DNA from: Nitrosovibrio sp. Nv4
GTDB lineage: Bacteria > Pseudomonadota > Alphaproteobacteria > Acetobacterales > Acetobacteraceae
DNA: 64,000 nucleotides
Direction of reading: 5' to 3'
NCBI GenBank assembly: GCA_943330455.2
Contig: CALQHT020000001.1
Location: forward strand, 16,913-80,912
Shown piece after piece: positions 19,498-29,374 of the stretch; position 1 is the first letter of the stretch, and every line of letters starts with the position of its first letter. A program made the translations under genes and the position numbers. The notes beneath the pieces are model-generated. The model saw only the letters and a program-made list of their open reading frames with translations. It was not told where the DNA came from and did no database searches.

Positions 19498-20403
19498 TTA
19501 CCCCATCGCCACAATGAGAAGCACACCCAGCACGACCAGGCCCAGACCCGCGACGTCGCTCCGTTTCAGGATTTCCTTCAGATAGAAGCGGCTGAACAGC
19601 AGGGTGAACACGATCTCGATCTGTCCGACCGAGCGAACCAGGGCCACGTCAGCCATCGCAAAGCCGGTAAACCAGCAGGCGGATCCGCAGCCCGACAGAG
19701 TGCCGACCCACATCGAACTGCGCCAACTGGTGAACGCCTTCTTCAACTCCTGCGGTTCCCTCCACCACAGCCAGCCGCCTTGCATCACGATCTGGATGGA
19801 GTTGGTTACGATCAGGGAAAACAGCGCTCGGACGACCACGTTGTCCCCAATCAGGGAAAGATTGGCCAGTTTGATGAAGACCGTGGTGAAGCCGAATATC
19901 AGGCCGGATCCCAACCCGCACAACGCCGCCGGCTGGATCGTTGCCGCCAGAAGGTCTTTCGGCTTGAAGCCGCGGCCCGCCAGCGAGAGGGTCATTACGC
20001 CGATCAGGCCGACGCCAATCCCCACCCAGGCCATCGGCCGCAACACCTCTCCCAAAACGATCAGGGCGATGATCGCGCTCTGCACCGTCTCGGTTTTTGT
20101 ATAGGCGGTGCCGACGGCGAAATTTCGATAACCGAAGGACATGATCAGCAGATTTGTGGCCAGAATCTGACCCAGACCGCCGAGCGCACACCATAGCAGG
20201 AAATGCGGGTTGATTGCGGGGACCGGAGCCCCGGTCCAGTACAAGGCGATGCAAAAGAGGACCACGGCGGTTGGCCCGCCATAAAGGTATCGCACAAACC
20301 CCGCACCGTTGACCGAAAGAATCCCGCGCAATTTCTGCTGCATGGCGGTGCGCCAGCATTGGAGCAGCGCCGCGGTCACGGCGATTGGGATCCATAGGGG
20401 CAT
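19498..20403 (-). CDS. EamA/DMT-superfamily transporter
   Basis: A 301-residue protein with about ten hydrophobic segments arranged as two five-helix repeats, as in the drug/metabolite transporter superfamily. VGTAYTKTETVQSAIIALIVLGEVLRP (helices 3-4 of repeat 1) and DVALVRSVGQIEIVFTLLFS (repeat 2) match the usual EamA position of the conserved Glu. The GGAG about 10 bases before the ATG supports the start. Substrates in this family range from amino acids and nucleotide sugars to amines, so no cargo is named. Downstream is the kinase upstream region; upstream is a 233-bp gap to a hydrolase-like gene. Confidence 0.88.
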   Translation of the reverse strand: MPLWIPIAVTAALLQCWRTAMQQKLRGILSVNGAGFVRYLYGGPTAVVLFCIALYWTGAPVPAINPHFLLWCALGGLGQILATNLLIMSFGYRNFAVGTAYTKTETVQSAIIALIVLGEVLRPMAWVGIGVGLIGVMTLSLAGRGFKPKDLLAATIQPAALCGLGSGLIFGFTTVFIKLANLSLIGDNVVVRALFSLIVTNSIQIVMQGGWLWWREPQELKKAFTSWRSSMWVGTLSGCGSACWFTGFAMADVALVRSVGQIEIVFTLLFSRFYLKEILKRSDVAGLGLVVLGVLLIVAMG

Positions 20404-20636
20404 GGGGTTGGCTCCGGCCTCTTTTGATGGCCGGCGCGGACCGGTGGAGGCAGACGCACCGTAAGGCGGGCGGAATCGCGGTCAAGCCGGGTTTGTCGGG
20501 CAAAGCCGGGTGGCAGCCATGCGGGCCACGATCCGGTGCTGGGTCAGTGCTTGAGGCATGATCACACTGAGCGGAACGTAATGGCGTGTGGTTCATGCGG
20601 CCAAACAAAGAGGTAGATGCGGTTTGGGGCTTCCAA

Positions 20637-21584
20637 TCAGGGCGAAATCGCTCGGGCCAGGAATGCGAGCAGGATCTCGTTGAAGATGGTCGGTTGCTCC
20701 CAATAGGGGCTGTGGCCGGCCTCGGCGATGGTGACAACGTCCGCATGAGGCATGTGCTGAGCTTGCATCCGCAGCAGGGACGGCGGCACATACAGGTCCG
20801 ATTCGCCGGTCAGTAGCAGGGTTGGATGCTTGATGCTTTCCAATTTGGCCCAGGTCAGCACATGCCGCGTTTTTGGCGTGATCCGCGTGCCTGGGACCGC
20901 GGCATGGTCCAGTTCCTGCCACGCGGCGAGCCCGGCCGGATTGCCGGCGCGATAGGACGGCGATAATTCCTGAAAATCATGCGGCAGGGTGGCGAAGAAT
21001 TTGGGCCGCAGGCGCGCGTTGACCTCGACGTAATCCGGGTCGGTGATGCCCATCAGGGATGCGACAATGGCCAGGGAGCGGACCTTGTCCGGATAGCTGA
21101 GAACGTAATCGAGCGCGAAGAAACCGCCCTGCGCGGTTGCCACCAGATCGACCTTGTCGAGCTTCAGGTGATTGATCAGGTTGTGCAGATCGTCGGAGGC
21201 GATGCCGGGATCGGCTGGGTTTCCCGGGTCGGATTTGTAGTAGCCTCGGCGGGAATAGGCGATCACGCGATAGCCGGCCATGGCTAGTACGGGTTGCTGA
21301 TAGGGCCAGCCGGCAGCGCTCTGGGTGCCGGCGTGCAGCAGGATGACCGGGCGCCCCGGCCCGCCGGTATCCCAGTACCAGAGCCGGGTGCCTGGCAACT
21401 CGGCGATATCCTCATGAGCCGGGGCCTGGGGAGGAATCGGGACTGGCGCCCAAACCGGCCCCGAAGCAGCGAGTGCGGAACCGCCGCCAGTCGCCACCAG
21501 ACCAGCGCCGACCGCCGCCGTTGCGCATAACAGCCAGCGGCGGTCCATGCCGGCGGACCGATCGTGCGGGTTGTCGTGATCCAT
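20637..21584 (-). CDS. Exported alpha/beta-hydrolase-fold protein lacking the nucleophile
   Basis: A 315-residue protein. Residues 1-40 form an export signal with a charged start, including RR within MDRRWLLCATAAVGAG (possibly Tat-type), then alanine-rich cleavage sequence. The hydrolase fold is clear: oxyanion-hole strand PVILLHAG, elbow DLVATAQGGFFAL, acid TGESDLYVPP, and the final histidine EAGHSPYWEQP. At the elbow, where G-x-S-x-G is expected, the sequence is A-T-A-Q-G, so the nucleophile serine is alanine (A151; codon GCG at 21132-21134, minus strand). Aspartate and histidine remain. It may be a binding protein or use a non-serine mechanism. The start at 21584 was chosen from GGGAGAG five bases upstream. 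Confidence 0.85.
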   Translation of the reverse strand: MDHDNPHDRSAGMDRRWLLCATAAVGAGLVATGGGSALAASGPVWAPVPIPPQAPAHEDIAELPGTRLWYWDTGGPGRPVILLHAGTQSAAGWPYQQPVLAMAGYRVIAYSRRGYYKSDPGNPADPGIASDDLHNLINHLKLDKVDLVATAQGGFFALDYVLSYPDKVRSLAIVASLMGITDPDYVEVNARLRPKFFATLPHDFQELSPSYRAGNPAGLAAWQELDHAAVPGTRITPKTRHVLTWAKLESIKHPTLLLTGESDLYVPPSLLRMQAQHMPHADVVTIAEAGHSPYWEQPTIFNEILLAFLARAISP

Positions 21585-21668
21585 GCAGGCTCTCCCATTC
21601 ATTGCCGGGGATTGGCGGGACCGCCTTGATTTCAGCCGCCTGGGCCGTCGTCTTTACGCAGAGCCGCG

Positions 21669-22229
21669 TCAGCGCTGGCTTATCGCGCTGACCAGGACCT
21701 TACCCAATGTTGTGCCGATGTCGCGGGCCAGCGCCTCGGTGTCCGCTGTCTTGACCGTACATGCCAGCGATCCGATCCAAAGCTGCTGATACGCCCGGTT
21801 GTCGCTGACGATCACCGTGAGATTGAGCGAGTTACCCGCAAGCGATGGGTCGTTCGCCGCCGACCCCGGGGCTGATTTCGGCCGCCACTCCAAGTCGTTG
21901 TAGACACCGGCTTTTGCTGATCCGGGTTTCGGATTGCGGCCAGGACTGATCGAAAAAACCACATTCATGGTTGCCTGGCCTTGGGCATCTAGGACGAGTC
22001 CCGCGGTCTGGAGCCCGGCTCGGAACGCCTGGCTTCGCGCCTTGCTGGTCGGGCTCGCCTCCCGCAGGGGCACATTGAAGCTGACGCCAGCGGGCCATGG
22101 ATGAACCTGGGAGGTCAAGAAATCGCCGGCACAAAGGCTGGACGCCTGGGCAGGGGCGACCACTGCAAGTGCCAGGGTAGCGGCTGCAAAGGCTGGCCCG
22201 AGGAGTCGGAACTGAGACGATGGTTTCAC
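21669..22229 (-). CDS. Secreted protein of unknown function
   Basis: A 186-residue protein. From the GTG at 22229 it has a typical signal peptide (VKPSSQFRLLGPAF, then AAATLALAVVAPAQA), a good Shine-Dalgarno AAGGAGA about 8 bases before, and two or three cysteines in the mature part (SSLCAGDFL near the new N-terminus, SLACTV near residue 160). The mature region looks beta-rich with SLNLTVIVSDNRAYQQLWIGSL. No family is recognised. It lies between two oppositely oriented groups: an alpha/beta-hydrolase gene on the same strand behind it and a divergent LLM gene, so it may be co-transcribed with the hydrolase-like gene. Confidence 0.65.
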   Translation of the reverse strand: MKPSSQFRLLGPAFAAATLALAVVAPAQASSLCAGDFLTSQVHPWPAGVSFNVPLREASPTSKARSQAFRAGLQTAGLVLDAQGQATMNVVFSISPGRNPKPGSAKAGVYNDLEWRPKSAPGSAANDPSLAGNSLNLTVIVSDNRAYQQLWIGSLACTVKTADTEALARDIGTTLGKVLVSAISQR

Positions 22230-22633
22230 GGAAACATCTCCTTGCCGACGCGTCACGGTGGTTATCGGCTCATGGCGGGCGAGGCACGAACGCGGGTCGT
22301 TCGATCGGACCCCGCGCGAGCCGAGCCGCCAGGATACAGTCCACGGGTGACCCTCGGTGCATGTCTCTAACATTGCGGTTGCGGGGCCGACAAGCAGTGC
22401 CCAACCGGCCGGACTCCCGTGTCAGGCCCAGGTCGTTTCGTTCGTAACGGATGCAGCCGCGGTGGTGCCGACCGGGTCGATACGGGGCGAACACGGGACG
22501 GGAGCCGGACCTTGGCGGCATTCGGCCAGGTTGATCTATGGGCCGGTACGGGGCACCGCAATTTGCGCATAGACCGATTCGGAGTACGATGCCCACCGAA
22601 CCAAAAGGGCAAATGCCCACGGAAGGACGCGTC
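22230..22633. other. Divergent intergenic region (404 bp)
   Basis: This region separates the secreted-protein gene (minus) and an LLM oxidoreductase gene (plus). Short open frames exist on both strands but none has a family match or ribosome-binding site. GGAAGGA at 22621-22627 is the ribosome-binding site of the LLM gene. No repeat, structured RNA or clear promoter is evident. Confidence 0.6.
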
Positions 22634-23821
22634 ATGATTACAAAATTCGACAGCACCTATGCTGGGCATATCGACCTGGAAAACGTTGGCTATGCCGGCA
22701 CCCCCGTCAATGATCGGTTCTATTCAAACGAGAAACTGGCCACGGCCCTCCACAAGGCCGAGGTCACGGCTCAGGCATTGGACCGCCTCGGCTACAACGC
22801 ATTCTGGATGGCGGAGCATCATTTCCAGCCGGAAGGGACCGAGTGCATCCCGAATGTGCTGATGATGGCGTTCCACCTGAGCCACATCACCAAGAACATC
22901 AAGCTGGGCTGCGGCTTCAACATCACGCCGATGTGGCATCCGCTGCGTCTGGCCGAAGACTATGCGATGGCCGACATCCTCTCCAAGGGGCGGGTCATCT
23001 TCGGCGTCGGACGCGGGTACCACACGCGGGAAGTGGAGACGTTCGGCGCCCCGTTGCTGGACCAGGAAGCGAACCGCGAACTGTTCGAGGAACAGGTCGA
23101 TATCATTTTCAAGTCCTTCAACAACGAGCGCTTCTCGCACAAGGGCAAGCACTACACCCTGCCCCCGGAAGTGCCGTATCGCGGTTACACATTGAAGGAC
23201 CTGACCCTGGTCCCGCGGCCGGTCAACCTGCCCGTGGAATGCTGGCAGCCGATCCAGGGTGGCAGCCCGCGCGCGCTGGAGTTCATGGCCAAGCACGGAA
23301 TCCAAGGTGTCATCGGCGGCGGTTCGGCCGAAGGCGGGATCGTGCACAAGGTCATGGTCGATTTCCAGGCGGCCAACGCGAAATACGGCCGTGACACCCA
23401 ACTCGGGGAGCGTCTGGCGATCGGGTTCCAGTTCTATATCGCCGACAGCGTCGAACAGGGCATCAAGGCCGCTGGAAAATACTACGAAGAGAACATGAAG
23501 ATGTTCGGCGAACTGCGCCTGGTGAAGGCTCTGTCCGACGAGCAGATCGCCGCGATGCGCGATCCGAAGCTGGCGGTGAACACCAAGCTGCCGCGTATCG
23601 AGGACGCGGTGAAGGCGGGAGGGTTCCTGACCGGCACGCCGGCCGACGTCATCGAAAGCCTGAAAAAGATCGAGAAAGCCTATCCCGGCCTCTCCCGGAT
23701 CACTGTCACCCTGCCACTCGGCACACCGCTGGATGTGTGGATGGAGCAGATCGAGCGGTTCTCGAAGGAAGTGATGCCGGCGTTCGGGGCCGGTGCATCG
23801 GTGACGCTCGCCGCGAACTGA
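22634..23821 (+). CDS. LLM-class flavin-dependent oxidoreductase
   Basis: A 395-residue luciferase-like monooxygenase (TIM barrel). It has FWMAEHHFQPEGTECIPNVL (about 57-76), typical of the LuxA-like group, and RVIFGVGRGYHTREVETFG (about 120-138) in the flavin phosphate-binding region. Such enzymes use FMNH2 or F420 and O2 to oxidise aldehydes, sulfonates or other small molecules. The ATG at 22634 follows GGAAGGA; the frame remains open for 32 more codons but without similarity. A hairpin lies downstream, between it and the convergent nitroreductase. A flavin reductase partner is not adjacent, though nearby flavoproteins could supply reduced flavin. Confidence 0.9.
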   Translation: MITKFDSTYAGHIDLENVGYAGTPVNDRFYSNEKLATALHKAEVTAQALDRLGYNAFWMAEHHFQPEGTECIPNVLMMAFHLSHITKNIKLGCGFNITPMWHPLRLAEDYAMADILSKGRVIFGVGRGYHTREVETFGAPLLDQEANRELFEEQVDIIFKSFNNERFSHKGKHYTLPPEVPYRGYTLKDLTLVPRPVNLPVECWQPIQGGSPRALEFMAKHGIQGVIGGGSAEGGIVHKVMVDFQAANAKYGRDTQLGERLAIGFQFYIADSVEQGIKAAGKYYEENMKMFGELRLVKALSDEQIAAMRDPKLAVNTKLPRIEDAVKAGGFLTGTPADVIESLKKIEKAYPGLSRITVTLPLGTPLDVWMEQIERFSKEVMPAFGAGASVTLAAN

Positions 23822-23840
23822 CCGGAGGCGTCGATCCTGG

Positions 23841-23892
23841 CTGCTGTTCGGGGCATTGTCGGTGCAAGCCGCCGATGTCCCCGAACGGGCAG
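23841..23892. terminator. Hairpin between convergent genes, candidate bidirectional terminator
   Basis: GTTCGGGG (23846-23853) pairs with CCCCGAAC (23879-23886), extended by outer CTGC/GCAG and inner partial pairing around CGG/CCG. It lies between the convergent LLM and nitroreductase genes. There is no T-tract, so intrinsic termination would be weak in either direction. Confidence 0.4.
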
Positions 23893-23956
23893 CACACCGA
23901 TCACGAGACCGTGACGGGCTGTTTGACCGTCAGTTCGGACGCGTTCCCCCTCCTGC

Positions 23957-24637
23957 TCAGAAGCCGCGAAATGCCATGAAATCGCGGGCCGGTGCCCGAT
24001 CGGTTGTCATGGCGTTCTCGGGCGCGTCCGGGTTCGCGTAACCCAGCGCCATCCCGCAGACCACGACTTCTTCGTCGGTCAGACCCAGGACAGGGCGCAT
24101 CGCGCGGTGGTAGTGCGACCATGCCGCTTGCGCACAGGTATCCAGGCCGCGTGCCCGTGCCGCCGCCATGATATTTTGCAGGAACATGCCGTAGTCCAGC
24201 CACGACCCGGTCGCCAACTCGCGATGGATGGTGAACACCATGCCGATGGGTGCATCGAAAAACTGGAAATTCCGCCGGTGTTGCGCCTTCATCTTGGCGT
24301 CCTCCCCGCGCGCGATCCCGAGCCGCCCATATAGGTCCCAGCCCACCTTACGGCGGCGTGACAGATAGGGCTCGAAAAACGAGTCGGGATAGTATTGCAC
24401 CTCCTGCTTGTGCCCCTTCTCCCCCGTATCGAAGATCGCCAGCACGGCGGCTGACAGCGCGTCCTTGGCGGCACCCGCCAGCACATAGCCGCGCCACGGC
24501 TGCATGTTCGTCCCGCTCGGGGCCCGTGCGGCGATGTCCAGGATCTCCGCCACGACGTCCGGCCCGACCGGGGTTGGCAGAAAGGACCGGACGGACCGGC
24601 GGGATGTGATGGCATCGTCGGTGGCGCTATGGCTCAT
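23957..24637 (-). CDS. Nitroreductase family protein
   Basis: A 226-residue FMN-dependent nitroreductase. It has the N-terminal SRRSVRSFLPTPV and the flavin-binding RAPSGTNMQPWRGYVLAG (about 39-56). The middle has SWLDYGMFLQNIMAAARARGLDTCAQAAW, and near the end GMALGYANPDAPENAM, a standard nitroreductase signature. It reduces nitro, quinone or enone substrates with NAD(P)H; family members in catabolic loci often dehydrogenate or detoxify. The start at 24637 was chosen from the family N-terminus. It is convergent with the LLM gene, and its 5' end lies 71 bases from the end of the patatin gene on the same strand. Confidence 0.92.
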   Translation of the reverse strand: MSHSATDDAITSRRSVRSFLPTPVGPDVVAEILDIAARAPSGTNMQPWRGYVLAGAAKDALSAAVLAIFDTGEKGHKQEVQYYPDSFFEPYLSRRRKVGWDLYGRLGIARGEDAKMKAQHRRNFQFFDAPIGMVFTIHRELATGSWLDYGMFLQNIMAAARARGLDTCAQAAWSHYHRAMRPVLGLTDEEVVVCGMALGYANPDAPENAMTTDRAPARDFMAFRGF

Positions 24638-24708
24638 CGTAAACCCAGGGCTGTGATTGGGCTCCGGGATAGCACCGGTTGGCCGCCCTCCCAAGCGGGA
24701 GGGCAAGG

Positions 24709-26187
24709 TTATGGCCGTCGTGATACGCGCGGAGCGGATCGCGCGGGTTCGGCTGGCTGGTCTCCGGGAAATCCGGTGAGGAACTGCCGCAGCGGTGCCG
24801 ATCCCGTGACCGACTCCGTGCCAGCCTGGATCAGAAGATCGACATCGGACTTGTCGATGGTCAGGCCGGTTGGGATTGCCAGCAGCTTCTGCTTCTCCGG
24901 CCCCTCCGGCATGCCGGCCAGGGACACATGCACCAACTCCGCCTGCACATCTTCGCATGGCGCGCCGTCAATCATCTTGCCTCGGGAACAACGCAGTCCA
25001 CGCAACGCTTTCGCCAGATCCTGGATTTGCTGCGACACGGTGGCCATTGTCTCGAAATTGTAGCGATCGATCTGGGCGCCGCTGACCAGGCCGAACATGG
25101 CGAACAGCCCACCGACCATTCGCTGCTGGGGGATCGACGGATCCTGCGTGCCCTGGCCATCGACGCTGATCACCAGAATCCGGCGCATCTTGTCGAAGCC
25201 GCGAGCCGCCAGGGCGGCCCGGGACTGCGCCATGTTTTGCATCAGGCCGCCCGCGACGCGCAGACCCAGATTGTCGGCGATGCCGCCGTCGGCGAGATGG
25301 ACATATTTCGTTTGCTCGGGGTCAAGGTAGCGCTCCAACGAACGCGCCTGGGCGCCCAACCGGGAAATCGGGTCATTTTTCTCCGCGGTTGAAACGCGCG
25401 TGAGCCATCCGGGCTTGCGTCCACCGCAAGCGGCCACACGGCTGGTCAAAGTCACCGGGGAAAACAGGCCAGGGAATCCGTTCGACGCGGCGACCGCGCG
25501 GGCAAGCGGGAACGGATCCAGGTCGGAGCAGATGACGTCGAACACCTCCTGCGTAAACAGGAAGGGCACTCCATAACCGATATCGGTGGCGCCGATCCCG
25601 ATCAGCGGCCTGCCTCGGGCGGCGAGGTCGCTGAACTTCGCGCCATGGAACATGGTCTGGTTGTAGACTTTCTCCATGAAGTCGTTCGTGCCGACCAGCG
25701 GGTCCGTCAGCCAGGTCCAGTTCCACGGATACAGATAGATGCCCAGGATGTAGCTGTTGGTATCGGAATAGAGGAAATCCTTCTCGTATTGGCCGAAGGC
25801 GGCTTCTCGGTGCAGCCCGTAATAGGCCGCGGTGAAGCTGCCACCGGATATCCCCGATATCCCATCCAACTGTGACAGCAGGGATTGCGGGCCGGTCCGC
25901 GTTGGCATCTGCATGTCCCGCATGCCCTTCAGCACGCCGAAACTGAAGGCCGCGGATCGCTTGCCGCCGCCGGACATCGCGACCAGGATCAGCCGATCGG
26001 GTGGCTCTTCCGATCGGCGCAGCGCGTCGAAGCGGTAGCCGCCACGGGAGATGGCATCGCTGCCCAGGGGGAGCAACTTATCGGCCGGCAGCGGCGTCGT
26101 GTCCGCCACCAGCAGCGACGCGCATCCTCCCAGCAGGAGAGTGATGACAACCAACACAGGTAACACCCGCCAGCACGGTGCGTTCAT
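24709..26187 (-). CDS. Patatin-like phospholipase lipoprotein
   Basis: A 492-residue predicted lipoprotein: hydrophobic signal then lipobox LLGGC (cysteine about 22). The catalytic domain has the oxyanion motif MSGGGKRSAAFSFG (about 70-83), nucleophile elbow GISGGSFTAA (GxSxG, about 111-120), and the dyad aspartate in LADGGIADNLG. So the serine/aspartate pair of patatins is present, unlike the nearby hydrolase-like proteins. Expected activity is hydrolysis of phospholipid or lipid ester bonds on the periplasmic side. The gene is divergent from trpG across 165 bases. A role in envelope lipid turnover is plausible but not shown. Confidence 0.9.
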   Translation of the reverse strand: MNAPCWRVLPVLVVITLLLGGCASLLVADTTPLPADKLLPLGSDAISRGGYRFDALRRSEEPPDRLILVAMSGGGKRSAAFSFGVLKGMRDMQMPTRTGPQSLLSQLDGISGISGGSFTAAYYGLHREAAFGQYEKDFLYSDTNSYILGIYLYPWNWTWLTDPLVGTNDFMEKVYNQTMFHGAKFSDLAARGRPLIGIGATDIGYGVPFLFTQEVFDVICSDLDPFPLARAVAASNGFPGLFSPVTLTSRVAACGGRKPGWLTRVSTAEKNDPISRLGAQARSLERYLDPEQTKYVHLADGGIADNLGLRVAGGLMQNMAQSRAALAARGFDKMRRILVISVDGQGTQDPSIPQQRMVGGLFAMFGLVSGAQIDRYNFETMATVSQQIQDLAKALRGLRCSRGKMIDGAPCEDVQAELVHVSLAGMPEGPEKQKLLAIPTGLTIDKSDVDLLIQAGTESVTGSAPLRQFLTGFPGDQPAEPARSAPRVSRRP

Positions 26188-26352
26188 GGCCGTTCTCTTC
26201 CTTCGCGTGAGGCAATCGCCATCAATGAAAACCCGGAATGCCTGTCAAGCCATCCTGGAACCCCCGGACCAGTGCGGCATGTCGAGGTTTTGCGGCGGGC
26301 TGGCCGACGGGCGATCACATCCCGTTGACCGCGACCCGCCCCCGGAGCAAGG

Positions 26353-26985
26353 ATGCGCCGCATGATCCTGCTGATAGACAACTACGATAGCTTCACCTTC
26401 AACCTGTACCATTTCCTGGGCGAGGTCGGGGCGCAGTGCGACGTCTGGCGCAACGACAAGATCACCGTCGAGGCGGCGCTCGCACTGAAGCCGGAAGCGA
26501 TCGTGCTGTCCCCCGGCCCTTGCACGCCAAATGAGGCAGGCATCTGCCTCGACCTCATCGCCGCCGCCGCCGGAAAAATCCCGTTGCTCGGCGTTTGTCT
26601 CGGGCATCAATCCATCGGCCAGGCGTTTGGCGGGCATGTGATCCGTGCGCCCATGCCGATGCACGGCAAGGTTTCGTCGATCACTCACAGCGGAACCGAT
26701 ATTCTGGCGGGGCTGCCGTCGCCGTTCTCCGCCACCCGCTACCATTCGCTGATTGTGGAGCGGGACACGTTACCCGATGCCCTGGTGCCGACCGCATGGA
26801 CCGATGACGGCATCATCATGGCCATGCATCACCGGACGATGCCGCTCTACGGCGTGCAGTTCCATCCGGAGAGCATCGCCAGCCAGCACGGCCATCAGAT
26901 CCTGGCCAATTTCCTGGCTCTCGCCCGTGGTTCCAATGCGCCCGGCTCCAATGCACCCGGCACAACCGCCTCCCGGGCCGCCTGA
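26353..26985 (+). CDS. trpG: Anthranilate synthase component II (glutamine amidotransferase)
   Basis: A 210-residue class I glutamine amidotransferase giving ammonia to TrpE, which makes anthranilate. It starts [18 protein letters not shown] after three extra residues, has the nucleophile cysteine in [16 protein letters not shown], and the triad pair [10 protein letters not shown]. The C-terminal tail has a short duplicated segment, [10 protein letters not shown], just before the stop. It could also serve para-aminobenzoate synthesis (PabA); its place before trpD and trpC favours the Trp role. trpE is not upstream: the neighbouring gene is a divergent patatin. GGAG at 26344-26347 supports the ATG at 26353; ATG 26362 is an alternative. 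Confidence 0.95.
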   Translation: MRRMILLIDNYDSFTFNLYHFLGEVGAQCDVWRNDKITVEAALALKPEAIVLSPGPCTPNEAGICLDLIAAAAGKIPLLGVCLGHQSIGQAFGGHVIRAPMPMHGKVSSITHSGTDILAGLPSPFSATRYHSLIVERDTLPDALVPTAWTDDGIIMAMHHRTMPLYGVQFHPESIASQHGHQILANFLALARGSNAPGSNAPGTTASRAA

Positions 26986-26992
26986 TCCGGTC

Positions 26993-28009
<1,017 letters not shown>

Positions 28010-28076
28010 TACTCTGGCAGGCGCTGTCATGTCCGGTGCCGGTCGTGAAAGTCCGATGCTGAATCAAGGAGATGTC

Positions 28077-28901
28077 ATGGTCGACGAACCCCGCGCCGTA
28101 CCGGACGTGCTGGCCAGGATCTGTGCTGACACCAGGGCCACCGTCGCTGAACGGAAGGCCGCGCGGAGCATTGACGCCCTGCGACGGGTCATCGACGACC
28201 AGGACGATACCCCCCGTGGCTTCGGGCGGGCGCTGAAGGAAACCGCGGCGCGGTCGCGTTTCGCTCTGATCGCGGAGATCAAGAAGGCGTCGCCCTCGGG
28301 CGGTTTGATCCGGCCGGTTTTCGACCCGGCGGCGTTGGCTCTGGCCTACAAGGACGGCGGTGCGACCTGTCTGTCGGTGCTGACAGACGAGCCCTATTTC
28401 CAGGGAACCGCCGCGCATCTGCAAGCCGCCCGGGCGGCGGTCGATCTGCCGGTCTTGCGCAAGGATTTCATGCTCGATCCGTGGCAGATCTATGAAAGCC
28501 GAGCGATGGGGGCTGATTGTGTACTGCTGATCATGGCGGCCTTGACGGATGCCCAGGCGCGGGAGTTGGAAGCTGTGGCGCGCGCGCTCGACATGGATGT
28601 TTTGGTCGAAGTGCACGACCTGCGAGAGTTGGAACGGGCGATGGGCCTGGAAACGTCGCTGATCGGCATCAACAACCGTGATCTGAAGACGTTAACGACC
28701 GATCTGGCGGTGACCGAGACGCTGGCGCCGCATGTCCCGCCGCACCGATTCCTGATCGCCGAAAGTGGGATCCGTACCATCGAAGACCTGCGTCGCCTGG
28801 CTTCTGTTGGCGCGCACGGCTTCCTGGTTGGGGAAAGCCTGATGCGCCAGGACGACGTCACCGCGGCGACTCGCGCCTTGCTGGGAGAGACCGCCGCATG
28901 A
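28077..28901 (+). CDS. trpC: Indole-3-glycerol phosphate synthase
   Basis: A 274-residue TIM-barrel enzyme closing the indole ring of CdRP. Visible hallmarks are [20 protein letters not shown] (catalytic Lys and phosphate contacts), [39 protein letters not shown] and [12 protein letters not shown]. It is monofunctional: no TrpF domain follows. The start at 28077 follows AAGGAG; earlier in-frame codons overlap trpD. The stop overlaps the moaC start by four bases (ATGA), so tryptophan and molybdenum-cofactor genes share one transcript. Confidence 0.96.
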   Translation: MVDEPRAVPDVLARICADTRATVAERKAARSIDALRRVIDDQDDTPRGFGRALKETAARSRFALIAEIKKASPSGGLIRPVFDPAALALAYKDGGATCLSVLTDEPYFQGTAAHLQAARAAVDLPVLRKDFMLDPWQIYESRAMGADCVLLIMAALTDAQARELEAVARALDMDVLVEVHDLRELERAMGLETSLIGINNRDLKTLTTDLAVTETLAPHVPPHRFLIAESGIRTIEDLRRLASVGAHGFLVGESLMRQDDVTAATRALLGETAA

Positions 28902-29374
28902 GTGGCTTCACCCATTTCGACCAGGCGGGGAACGCGACCATGGTCGATGTTTCCGCCAAGCCCACGACCGATCGGACCGCAACCGCGCGGGTTCGCGTGG
29001 TGATGGAACCAGCGACCCTCGCCATGATCATGGCCGGTACCGCCAAAAAGGGCGATGTGCTCGGCGTGGCGCGCCTGGCCGGGATCATGGGCGCGAAACG
29101 CACCGCCGACCTGATCCCGCTGTGCCATCCGCTGCCGATCACGGCTGTGACGCTCGATCTGCTGCCCGACCCGGACGCCAACGCGGTGGAGATCGCCGCG
29201 ACGGTTCGCACCACCGGGCAGACAGGGGTGGAGATGGAAGCGCTGACGGCGGCGAGTGTCGCGGCGCTGACCGTCTATGACATGTGCAAGGCCGTCGATC
29301 GGTCGATGCGGATCGATGGGTTGCGGGTCACGCATAAGGCGGGCGGCAAGTCCGGGGAGTTCTCTCAGTCATGA
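28898..29374 (+). CDS. moaC: Cyclic pyranopterin monophosphate synthase
   Basis: A 158-residue enzyme of molybdopterin synthesis that converts the MoaA product (3',8-cyclo-7,8-dihydro-GTP) to cyclic pyranopterin monophosphate. [50 protein letters not shown] and MCKAVDRSM are the family motifs, including the catalytic Lys/His/Asp positions. Length equals the family norm. It overlaps trpC and moeA by four bases each, as ATGA junctions. No moaA lies in the window. Confidence 0.96.
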   Translation: MSGFTHFDQAGNATMVDVSAKPTTDRTATARVRVVMEPATLAMIMAGTAKKGDVLGVARLAGIMGAKRTADLIPLCHPLPITAVTLDLLPDPDANAVEIAATVRTTGQTGVEMEALTAASVAALTVYDMCKAVDRSMRIDGLRVTHKAGGKSGEFSQS

